Shown: positions 1-8,726 of the stretch, one piece after another
Numbering within the stretch: position 1 is the first letter of the stretch
How the letters are laid out: each line of letters begins with the position of its first letter
Assembly (NCBI RefSeq): GCF_012349115.1
Contig: NZ_PQIG01000089.1
Coordinates: forward strand, 62,001 to 126,000
From: Rhizobium ruizarguesonis
GTDB taxonomy: Bacteria > Pseudomonadota > Alphaproteobacteria > Rhizobiales > Rhizobiaceae
Direction: 5' to 3'
DNA length: 64,000 nucleotides
Program-made: the position numbers and the translations under genes
Notes under the pieces: generated by a model
What the model saw: only the letters and a program-made list of their open reading frames with translations
Database searches by the model: none
What the model was told of the DNA's origin: nothing

Positions 1-719
1 GCTTCGATTTCCTCCTTCAAGGGACCCTGGCCGACCATGACGAATTCGACCGGGGTGCCGGCGGCAGCCACACGCGAAAGCGCATCGATCATGAAACGAT
101 GGCCCTTATAGTCGACGAAGCGGGCAATTGAAACCACGAGCCCTTTTTTTCGGGGACGGGGTTCCATTTTGAAGAGATCGAGATCGATGCCGATATGATG
201 GCGATAGACGCGTTCGGCTGGAAAGCCGAGGGCCAGCAGCCGGTCGCGGATGAAATCGGAAACGGCGATGTTCCAGCTGTTCCAGCCGGCCATCTCGCTC
301 CGGCCCTTGGCGAAGAAACGCACCTGATTGAAGCCGCCCGGCTTTTTCGGGTCGCCGCGATAGGTGGCATCGAAGCCGTGGAACGTCGTGACGAGCGGCT
401 TGCCGGCGGCCCGGGCCAGCGGGCCAATGACATACCCGTTCTTGCCGAAATGGGCGTGAACGAGATCGGCTTTGCCGATCGCAGGAAAGAGGAAGGGAAG
501 GCCGATCTGCGGGATTTTCAGCAGCAGTTCACCGGCCCGCGCAATGGGAGACCGACGGATGTCATGAACCGGAACAGTGGATTTTTTTGTATGCGCCGAA
601 GAAATTCGCGAGCCGGCAAGAATTTCAGCTTCGAAAGTACGAAACGCTACCGCCTGGTTGAGAACAAATGCCTGGCTGGCAGGCAAAAATTTTTCCACAT
701 AAATAACGGCTTTTTTCAT
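1..719 (-). CDS. Glycosyltransferase family 4, partial (3' end outside window)
   Basis: Reading leftwards from an ATG at 719, the frame stays open to the window edge, giving about 239 residues of the N-terminal half of a GT-B glycosyltransferase. Visible marks are HAHFGKNG near residue 88, TFHGFD near residue 112, and a second-domain start with VVSIARFVDYKG followed by VGQGPL, typical of GT4 retaining enzymes that use nucleotide sugars. The start lies 31 nt after the stop of the GH10 gene read in the same direction, so the two are probably one transcript. The acceptor is unknown; the context suggests extracellular polysaccharide. The C-terminal part of the donor-binding domain is missing only because the window ends. 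Confidence 0.85.
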   Translation of the reverse strand, partial: MKKAVIYVEKFLPASQAFVLNQAVAFRTFEAEILAGSRISSAHTKKSTVPVHDIRRSPIARAGELLLKIPQIGLPFLFPAIGKADLVHAHFGKNGYVIGPLARAAGKPLVTTFHGFDATYRGDPKKPGGFNQVRFFAKGRSEMAGWNSWNIAVSDFIRDRLLALGFPAERVYRHHIGIDLDLFKMEPRPRKKGLVVSIARFVDYKGHRFMIDALSRVAAAGTPVEFVMVGQGPLKEEIE

Positions 720-750
720 GAATCTGTTCGCGTCTCCGTTGTCTTATGCA

Positions 751-1824
751 TCACATCGCCTCTATTGCCCGCCGGACACCGTCGATCGCACTTCTTGGCG
801 CATTATTTTCGTCGTAAAGATTAACGCGCTTCGTGCAAGCCGCGACGGGATCGGCCGCTTTCTCATCGCGCTCGCCGTATTTTTCCGACATGCCCCATAC
901 TGTCACGCCTTTCAAGTCGCCATGTTCGGCCGCCACGGTGATCACGTCACTGAAAATATCGGCGTAGGATGCCGGCGTGAAGGCTTTGTCGCGGTTCAGG
1001 AAGTGGCAGGACGCATCCAGTTCGGTGATGAAAACGCCGACACCCATGTCCTTCAGCGCCGCGCAGAAGCGCCCCATTCCTTCCGGATCGATCCGGTCGA
1101 GACCGGGGCGGAAATGCGCTTGCAGCCCCACCGCGTTGATCGGCGTTTTTTTTGCCACGAGATCCTCGACGATTTTCAAGATGCGCGCGCGCTTTTGTTC
1201 GAACACGTCGGATTTCTTCTCCAGATGCGTTTCGTTGAGCACCAGCGTTGCGCCGGGATTGGCCTGGTGCGCCATGTCGAAACTCATACGAATATAATCG
1301 TCGCCAAGAAGGCGTCGGAAAACACAATCCCGCAGATCCGGTGCATCATACTCCAACGGTTCGTTCACCACATCCCAAGCATCGATCGAGTTCTTATAGC
1401 GAGTGACAACCTGTTTTATATGACGGTTCATGGCCGCCTGAATGGTCTTTGCGTCCGTGATATCAGACACCCAGCCCGGGACGCGATACCAGATCAGCGT
1501 ATGACCATAAACCCTCATGTTGTTTTTGCGTGCAAATGCAACCATGCGGTCGGCACTGCCGAAGCTGAAAACACCCGGTCTCTTTTCCGTCGCATTCCAC
1601 TTCAGCTCGTTTCGCGGCGTTATCGAATTGACGTTGTCGATGTAGATCTCGGAAGCGATTGGATCGTTGATGTTTTGCAGGTCGATTGCCGATCCGAATC
1701 GGAACGATTTCTTGTCGGCAAGGGCGCGCAACCCTGCAGCGGCAGGCATCTGTGCCAGGGCCTGGCCCGTACGGACATACAACAGGGCGAGCGGAACCGA
1801 GGCGAGGAAACGTCTTCTATTCAT
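751..1824 (-). CDS. GH10 endo-1,4-beta-xylanase-like glycoside hydrolase, exported
   Basis: A 357-aa protein with a short basic N-terminus (MNRRRFLASV) that looks like a Tat or Sec signal ending near ALA at residue 24. The GH10 catalytic pair is intact: acid/base Glu in WDVVNEP near residue 155 and nucleophile Glu in ITELDA near residue 268. The conserved NELKW and YGHTLIW blocks are also present. GH10 enzymes cleave beta-1,4-xylan or related beta-glycans. I chose the ATG at 1824 because it starts the signal peptide; an ATG four codons upstream (1836) is possible. Its position beside a glycosyltransferase suggests trimming or turnover of the cell's own polysaccharide rather than plant xylan digestion, but that is inference. 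Confidence 0.85.
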   Translation of the reverse strand: MNRRRFLASVPLALLYVRTGQALAQMPAAAGLRALADKKSFRFGSAIDLQNINDPIASEIYIDNVNSITPRNELKWNATEKRPGVFSFGSADRMVAFARKNNMRVYGHTLIWYRVPGWVSDITDAKTIQAAMNRHIKQVVTRYKNSIDAWDVVNEPLEYDAPDLRDCVFRRLLGDDYIRMSFDMAHQANPGATLVLNETHLEKKSDVFEQKRARILKIVEDLVAKKTPINAVGLQAHFRPGLDRIDPEGMGRFCAALKDMGVGVFITELDASCHFLNRDKAFTPASYADIFSDVITVAAEHGDLKGVTVWGMSEKYGERDEKAADPVAACTKRVNLYDENNAPRSAIDGVRRAIEAM

Positions 1825-2029
1825 TCTATCTCTCACTGTTAGCTTTTTTCATGTCCGCGGTGGAATTTGAAAGGCCGGACTCGTCGGCACCGATCCATCA
1901 CAAGATTCGCGTTCAATTTAACAGAGTAATACAACCTCAAATATACTTTCCCCGCAGGGGATATTGTTAGTGTCTGCTAGACTTTTCAGCATATTCCAAG
2001 ATATAAACCGCTCGGGGAGGGCGCTCGTG

Positions 2030-2404
2030 ATGGAAGATTGGTCCAGCTATCTGATGAGCTATTTTCACATGGCATTTCAAAATGCCGTTTTTTTTATGGC
2101 GACCGTTCGAAACGGTCTGTCTCTCCTCGATGACTGGCAGTTCGCAGTCTTTGTTCTCGGCATCATCGGCATCATTTTCCTCCCGTTCGCAGCGCTGGTC
2201 AGAATGTCGTGGCGGTTGCGCCGATCGGAGATCGTCATTCGCTCGCTGAACGAAGACCTCGCGCAAGTCACGCAGGACCTCAATGTCGAGCGTGTCTGGC
2301 GCCTGGCAGGTGGGGACAGCACCGAACGGCCGAGTGCGGACAGTTTGAAAGAGCTCTACAAGATTCTGGCCAGACATCATGACGATGTAAGTCACATGGC
2401 GTGA
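2030..2404 (+). CDS. Hypothetical small membrane protein
   Basis: About 124 aa, not recognised. One clear membrane segment (FAVFVLGIIGIIFLPFAALV) is followed by a charged helical stretch of about 35 residues that could form a coiled coil. I chose the ATG at 2030 because a GGGGAGG sits about ten bases upstream; an in-frame start at 1964 would add 22 residues. It is divergent from the GH10 gene and has no obvious operon partner. No function is proposed. Confidence 0.5.
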   Translation: MEDWSSYLMSYFHMAFQNAVFFMATVRNGLSLLDDWQFAVFVLGIIGIIFLPFAALVRMSWRLRRSEIVIRSLNEDLAQVTQDLNVERVWRLAGGDSTERPSADSLKELYKILARHHDDVSHMA

Positions 2405-2436
2405 TAAGCCGGTGCTTGGGGTGAAGCCAGAAATCG

Positions 2437-2537
2437 AGAACATGTTCGCCTTTCTCCAGGTCGCGAAGATGCTCTATCTCTTTGTTTTCGCGCAAGTCCT
2501 GTGAAACCGTTGCGCAGTTTTGCTGATGCGAGGATTG
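2437..2537. repeat. Diverged copy of a rhizobial intergenic repeat
   Basis: This stretch shares the core order of the better copies at 3520-3619 and 31515-31614: a GCTCTATCT block, TTGTTTTCGCGCAA, and a CGTTGCGCAGTTTTGCTG block. It has more mismatches and has lost part of the outer arms. It lies between convergent genes and resembles the palindromic RIME-type elements of Rhizobium; the family name is from memory. Confidence 0.45.
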
Positions 2538-2583
2538 AAAGAGTTTAAGCGTTCTTTGTGCGTCTGAAAGGACGCACGGGGCT

Positions 2584-3474
2584 CTAATGCCGGTGTTCCT
2601 GACTTTCTGCCGGGGCCTCGGCATCGGGAGGCCTGGAGACTGCTTCCGGTTGTAAGCTGTCGGTCTCGACCGCGGGGTCCGGCAATGGCAGCCATATTCT
2701 GCCTGAAAAATAATTTCTCGTTCTTTTCTGAGCTCCTGAAGTCGCATCCAGCGAGAGTGTGAAATTGTAATTCCCGGGATTGAGCACCTCGCGGGTGAAG
2801 CTGATGCTGGCTCCGAATCCGTCTTCCTTGATGTCCCTCAGATTCTTGATCGCGTTCAGGGTCTCGTGAAAATCGAGCCACTGCGGTTGCCGCAGCATGA
2901 TTTCGAAAATCCGCAGGATGCCGGGATCGAGCTGGCCGTTTCGATCAGTCTCGGGATTGATGATTTTCACGCGCATATTGTTGATCGTGCCGGCGGCATT
3001 GCCGCGAACGATGACGAAGATGGACTTTGGGAGCTGATCCTTTTCCCGCTTGCCGCTCTGCTCGAAAAAGCACTCGAACGTATCGGCGTTGAAGCTCGCC
3101 GCTGCCCAATCGCTGGTTTCGATGCCGGCATTGCGCAGTGCCGCACACATTGCGGCGCCGGATATCCGCCATGTCCGCAGAAAAGTCGACGCGGTCTGTA
3201 CCATCGGTGGTTCGATGGCATGCAAGGGAAGCGTAAAGGTGGCTGGGGGCGTCGGGCGGGGAAGGGCTTTGGGCGGAGGCGGCCTCACCTCATGGGGAAA
3301 GAGATCGAAGCCAAAATAATGACTGACTGTCTTTAAGTGTTTCATGTCGTTGGAAAGCAGCACCGTTCCCATGACCAGTGACAGGGAAATCGTCAGCAGC
3401 AACCAGAAGACCACGGGAATCCGCGGTTTCCCCACCGGTTGTTTCGCATATGCGGACGACGAAGTATCGGGCAA
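2584..3474 (-). CDS. Hypothetical single-pass membrane protein (possibly DUF6030)
   Basis: A 296-aa protein with one N-terminal membrane segment (VVFWLLLTISLSLVMGTVLL, residues 21-40), a proline-rich linker around residues 64-80, and a soluble, probably periplasmic domain of about 190 residues with two cysteines. The C-terminal 30 residues are Pro/Glu rich and probably disordered. I do not recognise it firmly; DUF6030 of rhizobia is a weak recollection. It sits between two copies of the intergenic repeat, with no operon partner. Confidence 0.6.
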   Translation of the reverse strand: MPDTSSSAYAKQPVGKPRIPVVFWLLLTISLSLVMGTVLLSNDMKHLKTVSHYFGFDLFPHEVRPPPPKALPRPTPPATFTLPLHAIEPPMVQTASTFLRTWRISGAAMCAALRNAGIETSDWAAASFNADTFECFFEQSGKREKDQLPKSIFVIVRGNAAGTINNMRVKIINPETDRNGQLDPGILRIFEIMLRQPQWLDFHETLNAIKNLRDIKEDGFGASISFTREVLNPGNYNFTLSLDATSGAQKRTRNYFSGRIWLPLPDPAVETDSLQPEAVSRPPDAEAPAESQEHRH

Positions 3475-3519
3475 GCTTGTCTTCTCCGGCGTGCGAGAAG
3501 GGTTTCGATCGGGCGGCCT

Positions 3520-3619
3520 AGAGCATTTCCGTTTTTCTCCAAGCCACGGAACTCTCTATCTTTTTGTTTTTGCGCAACTCCGGACGCAAACCGCTGCGCA
3601 CTTTTGCTGGAATTGCTCT
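3520..3619. repeat. RIME-like rhizobial intergenic repeat
   Basis: A 100-bp element opening with AGAGCATTTCCG and closing with AATTGCTCT, with internal inverted segments and the block CTGCGCACTTTTGCTGG. It matches the copy at 31515-31614 over its whole length with scattered differences, and the copy at 2437-2537 partly. Such palindromic intergenic elements are common in Rhizobium genomes. Confidence 0.65.
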
Positions 3620-4110
3620 AGATCCAGCATATACATTCAGCCGTTAAATATCTTTGGCTTCGTGTCGGCAATTGGGCACCTTTTTGCCTCGTCGTTATCA
3701 AGGGCGCGCCGCAGATTTCGGCGTAGGAGCTTCAACCCGATGTCGATTGGGAATCTCCAATATAGCTAGGGACAATCGCGGTGGCAGATGGCGAATGATC
3801 TCACTATTCAGTCTATTAATCGATTACCGTTATCTCGGTTTCCGCGTGATTTCGACAGATTATTGTTATTATTATTTTGATATGGATAGAATTTTCTAGA
3901 TTATTTTCGAGCATACATAAATTTGTTACCTATATGCATTCATTTATATTGTGGTAATTGTCTATTTTCGCGCAAAAGTTTTATTTTTTATTATAAAATC
4001 GTAGATTATATTTTTGAATTCCTTGAAATTGAGCGGGTTTTGACGGTTTTTATCAAATTTTCGACGTATTCTTCGATAGGGTTTGCCGCGCAATCGCCGA
4101 GGGGAGGGAT
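3620..4110. other. AT-rich non-coding stretch at the island's left edge
   Basis: About 490 bp with no supportable gene. From roughly 3,780 to 4,080 the sequence is conspicuously AT-rich, with runs such as TTATTGTTATTATTATTT, against GC-rich coding DNA around it. It may hold the promoter of the methyltransferase at 4111. It is read here as an island margin; no attachment site or integrase is visible. Confidence 0.5.
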
Positions 4111-4800
4111 ATGTCCGTCGAGCTAAACGCAGCCACCTATGTTCACGCCAAACCAACAACCGCGCACTCCTATATCTTGCCTGCCGTGCTCGACGTGCTG
4201 GAGAGCCATTTCGATGGTTCTGCAGAAAACGACGTCTTTGATTTGGGATGTGGTACCGGCGGGGCGGCAGCGGCTCTTGCCGAAAAGGGATATTATGTCG
4301 TCGGCGTCGATCCTTCCAGTGATGGCATCACCAAGGCCAATGTCAATTATCCCGATTTGCCGCTGAACGTCGGCTCGGCCTACGACGACCTTTCAAGGGA
4401 ATATGGCACCTTCAATGCCGTCATCAGCCTGGAGGTCGTCGAGCATGTCTACGATCCGAGGGCCTTCACTGCGACGATGTACGATCTCGTCAAGCCGGGC
4501 GGCATCGCCGTGATGTCGACGCCCTATCACGGTTATCTGAAGAACCTTGCCCTGGCTGCGATGGGGAAAATGGACGACCACTTCATGCCATTGAAGGAAC
4601 ATGGGCATATTAAGTTCTGGTCGAAAAACACGCTGAGTATGCTGCTGCTGGATGCCGGCTTCGACAATGTTCGTTTTGAATATGTTGGAAGGATTCCCGT
4701 TTTCGCCAAGTCGATGATCGCCGTTGCCCAGAAGCCTCTAAGAGACGGTGTCGGAGCGGCATTGATTTCGGACGGCATTCGTCCGCTGCGACGTGCGTGA
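4111..4800 (+). CDS. Class I SAM-dependent methyltransferase
   Basis: A 229-aa protein with the class I SAM-binding fold: motif I DLGCGTGGAAA near residues 44-54, an acidic turn VVGVDPSSD, SLEVVEHVYDP near residue 110, and KPGG. These resemble UbiG-type and polysaccharide-associated methyltransferases. A GAGGGGAGGG just upstream of the ATG supports the start. It precedes the XRE regulator by 174 bp in the same direction, so it could serve either the neighbouring glycan genes or the YcaO-TfuA island. Substrate unknown. Confidence 0.75.
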   Translation: MSVELNAATYVHAKPTTAHSYILPAVLDVLESHFDGSAENDVFDLGCGTGGAAAALAEKGYYVVGVDPSSDGITKANVNYPDLPLNVGSAYDDLSREYGTFNAVISLEVVEHVYDPRAFTATMYDLVKPGGIAVMSTPYHGYLKNLALAAMGKMDDHFMPLKEHGHIKFWSKNTLSMLLLDAGFDNVRFEYVGRIPVFAKSMIAVAQKPLRDGVGAALISDGIRPLRRA

Positions 4801-4974
4801 TAGAGCGCGGGGGCATCCGCGCCAAATGGCGATGGCTGCGATAATCCACAGGTTGTTTTTTACTGTGTGCATTGCTGAAAAAAAATCTTAAGAAATATTT
4901 ACTTTTAGTTGCATTCTTGCTTAAACTCTCCATTGTACAGCGGGGCGTGCTGATAAAGCGGGAGACTTATTCAC

Positions 4975-5400
4975 ATGAAGGCTAAATCGCCGAATTCGAT
5001 CGACGTCTATGTTGGTAACCGCGTAAGAGTTCGGCGGAAGACGCTCGGGATGACCCAGAACGGCTTGGCCGAACTTCTGGGCATTACCTTCCAGCAGATC
5101 CAGAAATACGAAAAAGGAACGAATAGAATAGGCGCCAGCCGCCTTCAGCGCATATCCGAGATTCTTCGCGTGCCCGTCGGCTTTTTCTTCGAGAACGGCG
5201 GCTCCGGGCCGATCGACGGCCAGACCAATGAATTGAACAGCTTTTTGTCCTCGAAGGAGGGGCTGGCGCTCAACAAGGCATTCATCGCCATCGAGGACCC
5301 GAATATCAGGCAAAAGCTGGTGGCGTTGGCCAAAAGCCTGGCAGCCGCGGGGTTGCCTGACAGCGACAGTGAGTTGCACGATTCGGTTATGAACAGCTGA
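4975..5400 (+). CDS. XRE-family transcriptional regulator, PraR-like
   Basis: A 141-aa protein with a helix-turn-helix at about residues 17-71. It includes LGMTQNGLAELLGIT and QQIQKYEKGTNRIGASRLQ, which closely resembles the rhizobial PraR/SinR-like regulators as I remember them. The C-terminal 70 residues are helical and may mediate dimerisation. A GGGAGA about ten bases before the ATG supports the start. Its stop is nine bases before the start of the SARP-like gene, so the two regulators are almost certainly co-transcribed. It probably controls the YcaO-TfuA genes downstream; operators were not identified. Confidence 0.8.
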   Translation: MKAKSPNSIDVYVGNRVRVRRKTLGMTQNGLAELLGITFQQIQKYEKGTNRIGASRLQRISEILRVPVGFFFENGGSGPIDGQTNELNSFLSSKEGLALNKAFIAIEDPNIRQKLVALAKSLAAAGLPDSDSELHDSVMNS

Positions 5401-5409
5401 GGACGGATT

Positions 5410-7257
5410 GTGCTCCATCTGCAGACATTCGGCGATCTGCGGTTGATTGAGACGAATGGCGATCCGGTTCGCTATCCGATCAAGGGCCTGTTGATGATGG
5501 CCCATCTCTATGTCGGCGCAGGCCATGAACTCAGCCGTTATGAATTGGCTCAGTTTCTATGGAATGACGTCGAAGCTGATCTGGCGCGGCTCAATCTGCG
5601 CAAACTGCTTTCCCGCATCCGCGAGACAGACGGCGGACGCGCGGAAATGCCCTTTGATTTCACCGCCACCACGGTTCGTCTCAACACGCAGGCAGTTTCC
5701 AGCGATCTGGATATCTTTCGCACCGGCGGTTCGCCGCTGGAGCGGCTGAACGCGATCGCCGAACTGACCCAGCGCGGGTTCATCGGAAATATCAAACCAG
5801 CGACAAAGTTGATAGAAGCGTGGATCAGGGCGCAACGGGACGCTCAGGCGCTGCAGTTGCGGCAGGCACTGCTGGATGCGCTGCCGGACGCGCAAAAGCC
5901 CGGCGCGGCGCGCACCATTTCCAGCGCCGCCCTGCAGATCCTCGAACGGGATCCGAATGACGAGCAGGTCAGAGCCTTGCTGCACCGGCTATCCGGCGGT
6001 TCGTCCCTCAATGAGAGATTGCCGAACGGCGACGACCATGCCCGGGTACAGGTGAAGCGGTCAGAGGCCGGTGGTGAGACAGCTGCCGACATCGAACGTA
6101 TATCGCCGATGCCGCTGATTTTGCCCCGCCTGGTGCTGCTTCCTCCGACATCGAAACATGCCGACGCCGGACTTGCGCTTGCCAACGCCCTGATCGAAGA
6201 CGTCACGATCGAACTCTGTGCGCTACGAAACATTTCCATCGTCGCGCCGCATACGGCCGGCCAGATCCGCCGCGATTCCGAGAAGGCTGCAGTGGTTGCT
6301 CGTCACTCGATCGCCTATCTTCTGGATACGAGGCTTTCTGAAGAGGGATTATTCGCCCAGCTGGTTTATTTTCCCACGGACGAGATTATCTGGGCCAATC
6401 GCTTTGCGATGACGCCCGCTATATTGCCGCGCCAGAGACGGCTGATCGCGCAGCAACTGACCATGTCGGTGGCCCGCGAGCTGGCTGAAAACGAGGAAGA
6501 GCGCTTACGCTTCGAAGCCAATCCCGAGGCCTATCACGCCTATCTGGTCGGCTCGAGCCTGATGAGCAAATTGACATTGCCGCATATTCGCCGGGCAAGA
6601 AAGGCATTCAAGCAGTCGTTGTCGCATAAGGCGGATTTTTCTCCGTCATTTACCGGGTTGGCGAGGACCTTCACCAGCGAGTGGCTCGTGACGGCGCAGG
6701 GAAACAACGAGCTGCTGCATCTGGCGGAGCAGAATGCGCTTCGGGCCATCGAGCGGGATCCAGAATCGGCGGCGGGTCATCGCGAGCTTGGCGTCACCAA
6801 ACTCTATCTAGGCGATGTCGATGCCAGTGTCGCCGCACTTCATCTGGCGGAAGAACTCAGTCCGCATTTTGCCGATGTCATCTACAGCCATGCCGACACG
6901 CTGGTGCATGCATCCCGCCCGGGCGATGCGCTCGCCAAGATCAAAAAGGCGATTTCGCTCAACCCGATCGCGCCTGACGCCTATCTCTGGTGTGCTGCGG
7001 GAGCGAGCTTCTTCCTGGAGCAATACGAGGAGGCCATCGCCTATGTCGAGGCGATGAAAGACAAAGCGCCGGCCCATCGCATCGCCGCGGCCAGTTGCGC
7101 AATGATCGGCGATCGAAAACGGGCGCTTTTCCATCGGCAACGGGCCGAAAGCATCAACCCGGTCTTCGACGTCGAGAAGTGGCTCGCCATCGTCCCCTTC
7201 AAGGAGCATTGGCAAAAAGAGCTATATCGGGAGGGCCTATTGAAGGCCGGTTTTTAA
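5410..7257 (+). CDS. SARP-like winged-helix/TPR transcriptional regulator
   Basis: A 615-aa protein beginning with GTG. Residues 1-100 (LQTFGDLRLIE, then an ELSRYELAQFLWND segment and LNLRKLLSRIR) resemble the winged-helix domain of SARP/AfsR-type regulators. Around residues 235-345 is a CadC/TolB-like segment (LPRLVLLPPTSKHADAG and SIAYLLDTRLSEEG). Residues from about 365 onward form helical TPR-type repeats, with YLVGSSLM and repeated AIERDPESAAGH-like helices. There are no membrane segments, so the protein is cytosolic. SARP regulators often sit in biosynthetic clusters, which suits its place 20 bp before the YcaO-TfuA genes. The inducing signal is unknown. Confidence 0.7.
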   Translation: MLHLQTFGDLRLIETNGDPVRYPIKGLLMMAHLYVGAGHELSRYELAQFLWNDVEADLARLNLRKLLSRIRETDGGRAEMPFDFTATTVRLNTQAVSSDLDIFRTGGSPLERLNAIAELTQRGFIGNIKPATKLIEAWIRAQRDAQALQLRQALLDALPDAQKPGAARTISSAALQILERDPNDEQVRALLHRLSGGSSLNERLPNGDDHARVQVKRSEAGGETAADIERISPMPLILPRLVLLPPTSKHADAGLALANALIEDVTIELCALRNISIVAPHTAGQIRRDSEKAAVVARHSIAYLLDTRLSEEGLFAQLVYFPTDEIIWANRFAMTPAILPRQRRLIAQQLTMSVARELAENEEERLRFEANPEAYHAYLVGSSLMSKLTLPHIRRARKAFKQSLSHKADFSPSFTGLARTFTSEWLVTAQGNNELLHLAEQNALRAIERDPESAAGHRELGVTKLYLGDVDASVAALHLAEELSPHFADVIYSHADTLVHASRPGDALAKIKKAISLNPIAPDAYLWCAAGASFFLEQYEEAIAYVEAMKDKAPAHRIAAASCAMIGDRKRALFHRQRAESINPVFDVEKWLAIVPFKEHWQKELYREGLLKAGF

Positions 7258-7277
7258 CAATAACTTAGGGGCGTTAC

Positions 7278-7490
7278 ATGGCGAAAGCTGTCATTATAGG
7301 TATACCCGGTGAGGCGGGTCTTTGGCTTGCCGATCTCGGCGCGGGTACGGTCAAGCCTCTCAATCCGACGGGGGATTTGGCGACCGCGAACGACCTGCGC
7401 AAAGCCGGCGGCACATTTGTGAAGGGCGTCGACCTTGCCGTTGCCGTTTCGTCGGCGCAGGTTGCCCTCTCCGGTCACGTCGACGGCTGA
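7278..7490 (+). CDS. 70-aa protein between regulator and YcaO; candidate precursor or partner
   Basis: A short ORF with a good ribosome site (AGGGGCG) six bases before the ATG, 20 bp after the SARP-like gene. The N-terminal half (AVIIGIPGEAGLWLADLGAG) looks like a small folded beta/alpha segment. The C-terminal half ends with VSSAQVALSGHVDG and has no cysteine. It might be a RiPP precursor, a carrier or leader-binding protein, or a remnant. It is in the same frame as YcaO, separated by a single TGA and 14 sense codons. I do not recognise the family. Confidence 0.5.
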   Translation: MAKAVIIGIPGEAGLWLADLGAGTVKPLNPTGDLATANDLRKAGGTFVKGVDLAVAVSSAQVALSGHVDG

Positions 7491-7532
7491 GCCGGCATTC
7501 TGACGGATCGGTCCATATATTCCGACAGGATC

Positions 7533-8726
7533 ATGTCGCCGCGGGAAACCCTTTCCCGCGTCGAACCTTTTTTGGCCGGGTTCGGCATTACCAGGGTTGC
7601 GCGACATACCGGACTGGACGACATCGGAATCCCCGTCTGGTGCGCATACGCTCCGAATTCCCGCTCGATCGTGATTGCTCAGGGAAAGGGCCTGACCGAT
7701 CTCGATGCCAAAGTATCCACCGTCATGGAAGCCCTCGAACGAGCGGTTGCCGGCGAACCCTCCGTCGATCTCGTCCGCGGCACCTCTTTCCGTCTGCAGG
7801 CGATGGGACGCAAGACCGACACGCTGAACTGCCTGACCGCTCTTCATAAACCCGATCTTGGACCGGAGGAGGAGACGGAATGGGTTGCCGGCGTCAATAT
7901 CCTCACCGGCGAGGAGGTCTATGTCCCCTTTGAAGCGGTGGTGCTCGACCGCACACGTGACGCGCGATACTGGATGTCTTCAGACGGCCTGGCGTCGGGC
8001 AACGATGCCGAGGAGGCGATCTTTCATGGCGTCCTGGAGCGTATCGAGCGTGACGCCCATGTGCTGTGGCAGGTGGGCGCGGAAGCAGATCGTTATGCCG
8101 CCTGCGTCGATCCCCGCGGCTTCCAGGACGTTGCTTTGGACGGGCTGATCGACAAGATCGAAACATCAGGATTGGCGCTCAGGCTCTTCGATATCACCAG
8201 CGACATCGCAATCCCCTGTTTCACCGCCATGCTGGGGCCTGGAGATCTCGTGCCTGGCTCCCGGGATCTTCACGGAGACAGGGACATTCGCCTCGTCGAG
8301 GTGACCGGCGGCACCGGCGCTCACCCGTCTCCCGTGCGCGCGGCCATTCGGGCGGTGACGGAAGCCGTGCAATCGCGGTTGACCTATATCAGCGGAGCCC
8401 GGGACGATATCTCTCCCGCAACTTTCTCACGATGCTTGCCGCCGCTGATGCGGCAGGCCTTCGCTGCGGTTGCTGCACCGCCGGCTGCCGCCATCGGCCT
8501 TGATGGGATGGCCGGACATGAGCAGCAGGATCTGGCCCGCTTGCTGCAGCATGTGCTTGACCGGCTACGCAACAGGCGGATCGCTTCGGTGATCGCCGTG
8601 CGCCTCAGCGACGACACGCTTCCCTTCAGTGTCGTCAAGGTTGTCATTCCCGAGCTCGAAAATCCGGAGGGGGAGCGTGCCCAGCGGTTCGGAACGAGGG
8701 CGCTTGCCAGGGCAATAGGGTTTTGA
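7533..8726 (+). CDS. YcaO-domain ATP-dependent amide-backbone-activating enzyme
   Basis: A 397-aa YcaO protein. ATP-binding motifs are visible: STVMEALERAVAGE at residues 62-75, EAIFHGVLERIERDA at 161-175, and TEAVQSRL followed by SGARDD at about 276-292. YcaO enzymes phosphorylate a peptide amide oxygen to form azolines, amidines or, with TfuA, thioamides. The C-terminus ends in ARAIGF without the proline-rich PxPxP tail of azoline-forming YcaOs, which fits a TfuA partner. The ATG at 7533 has a poorly spaced AGGA. Family members often carry residues before SPRETL, so translation may begin upstream at a non-AUG codon near 7497-7502. It overlaps tfuA by 4 bp. Confidence 0.88.
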   Translation: MSPRETLSRVEPFLAGFGITRVARHTGLDDIGIPVWCAYAPNSRSIVIAQGKGLTDLDAKVSTVMEALERAVAGEPSVDLVRGTSFRLQAMGRKTDTLNCLTALHKPDLGPEEETEWVAGVNILTGEEVYVPFEAVVLDRTRDARYWMSSDGLASGNDAEEAIFHGVLERIERDAHVLWQVGAEADRYAACVDPRGFQDVALDGLIDKIETSGLALRLFDITSDIAIPCFTAMLGPGDLVPGSRDLHGDRDIRLVEVTGGTGAHPSPVRAAIRAVTEAVQSRLTYISGARDDISPATFSRCLPPLMRQAFAAVAAPPAAAIGLDGMAGHEQQDLARLLQHVLDRLRNRRIASVIAVRLSDDTLPFSVVKVVIPELENPEGERAQRFGTRALARAIGF

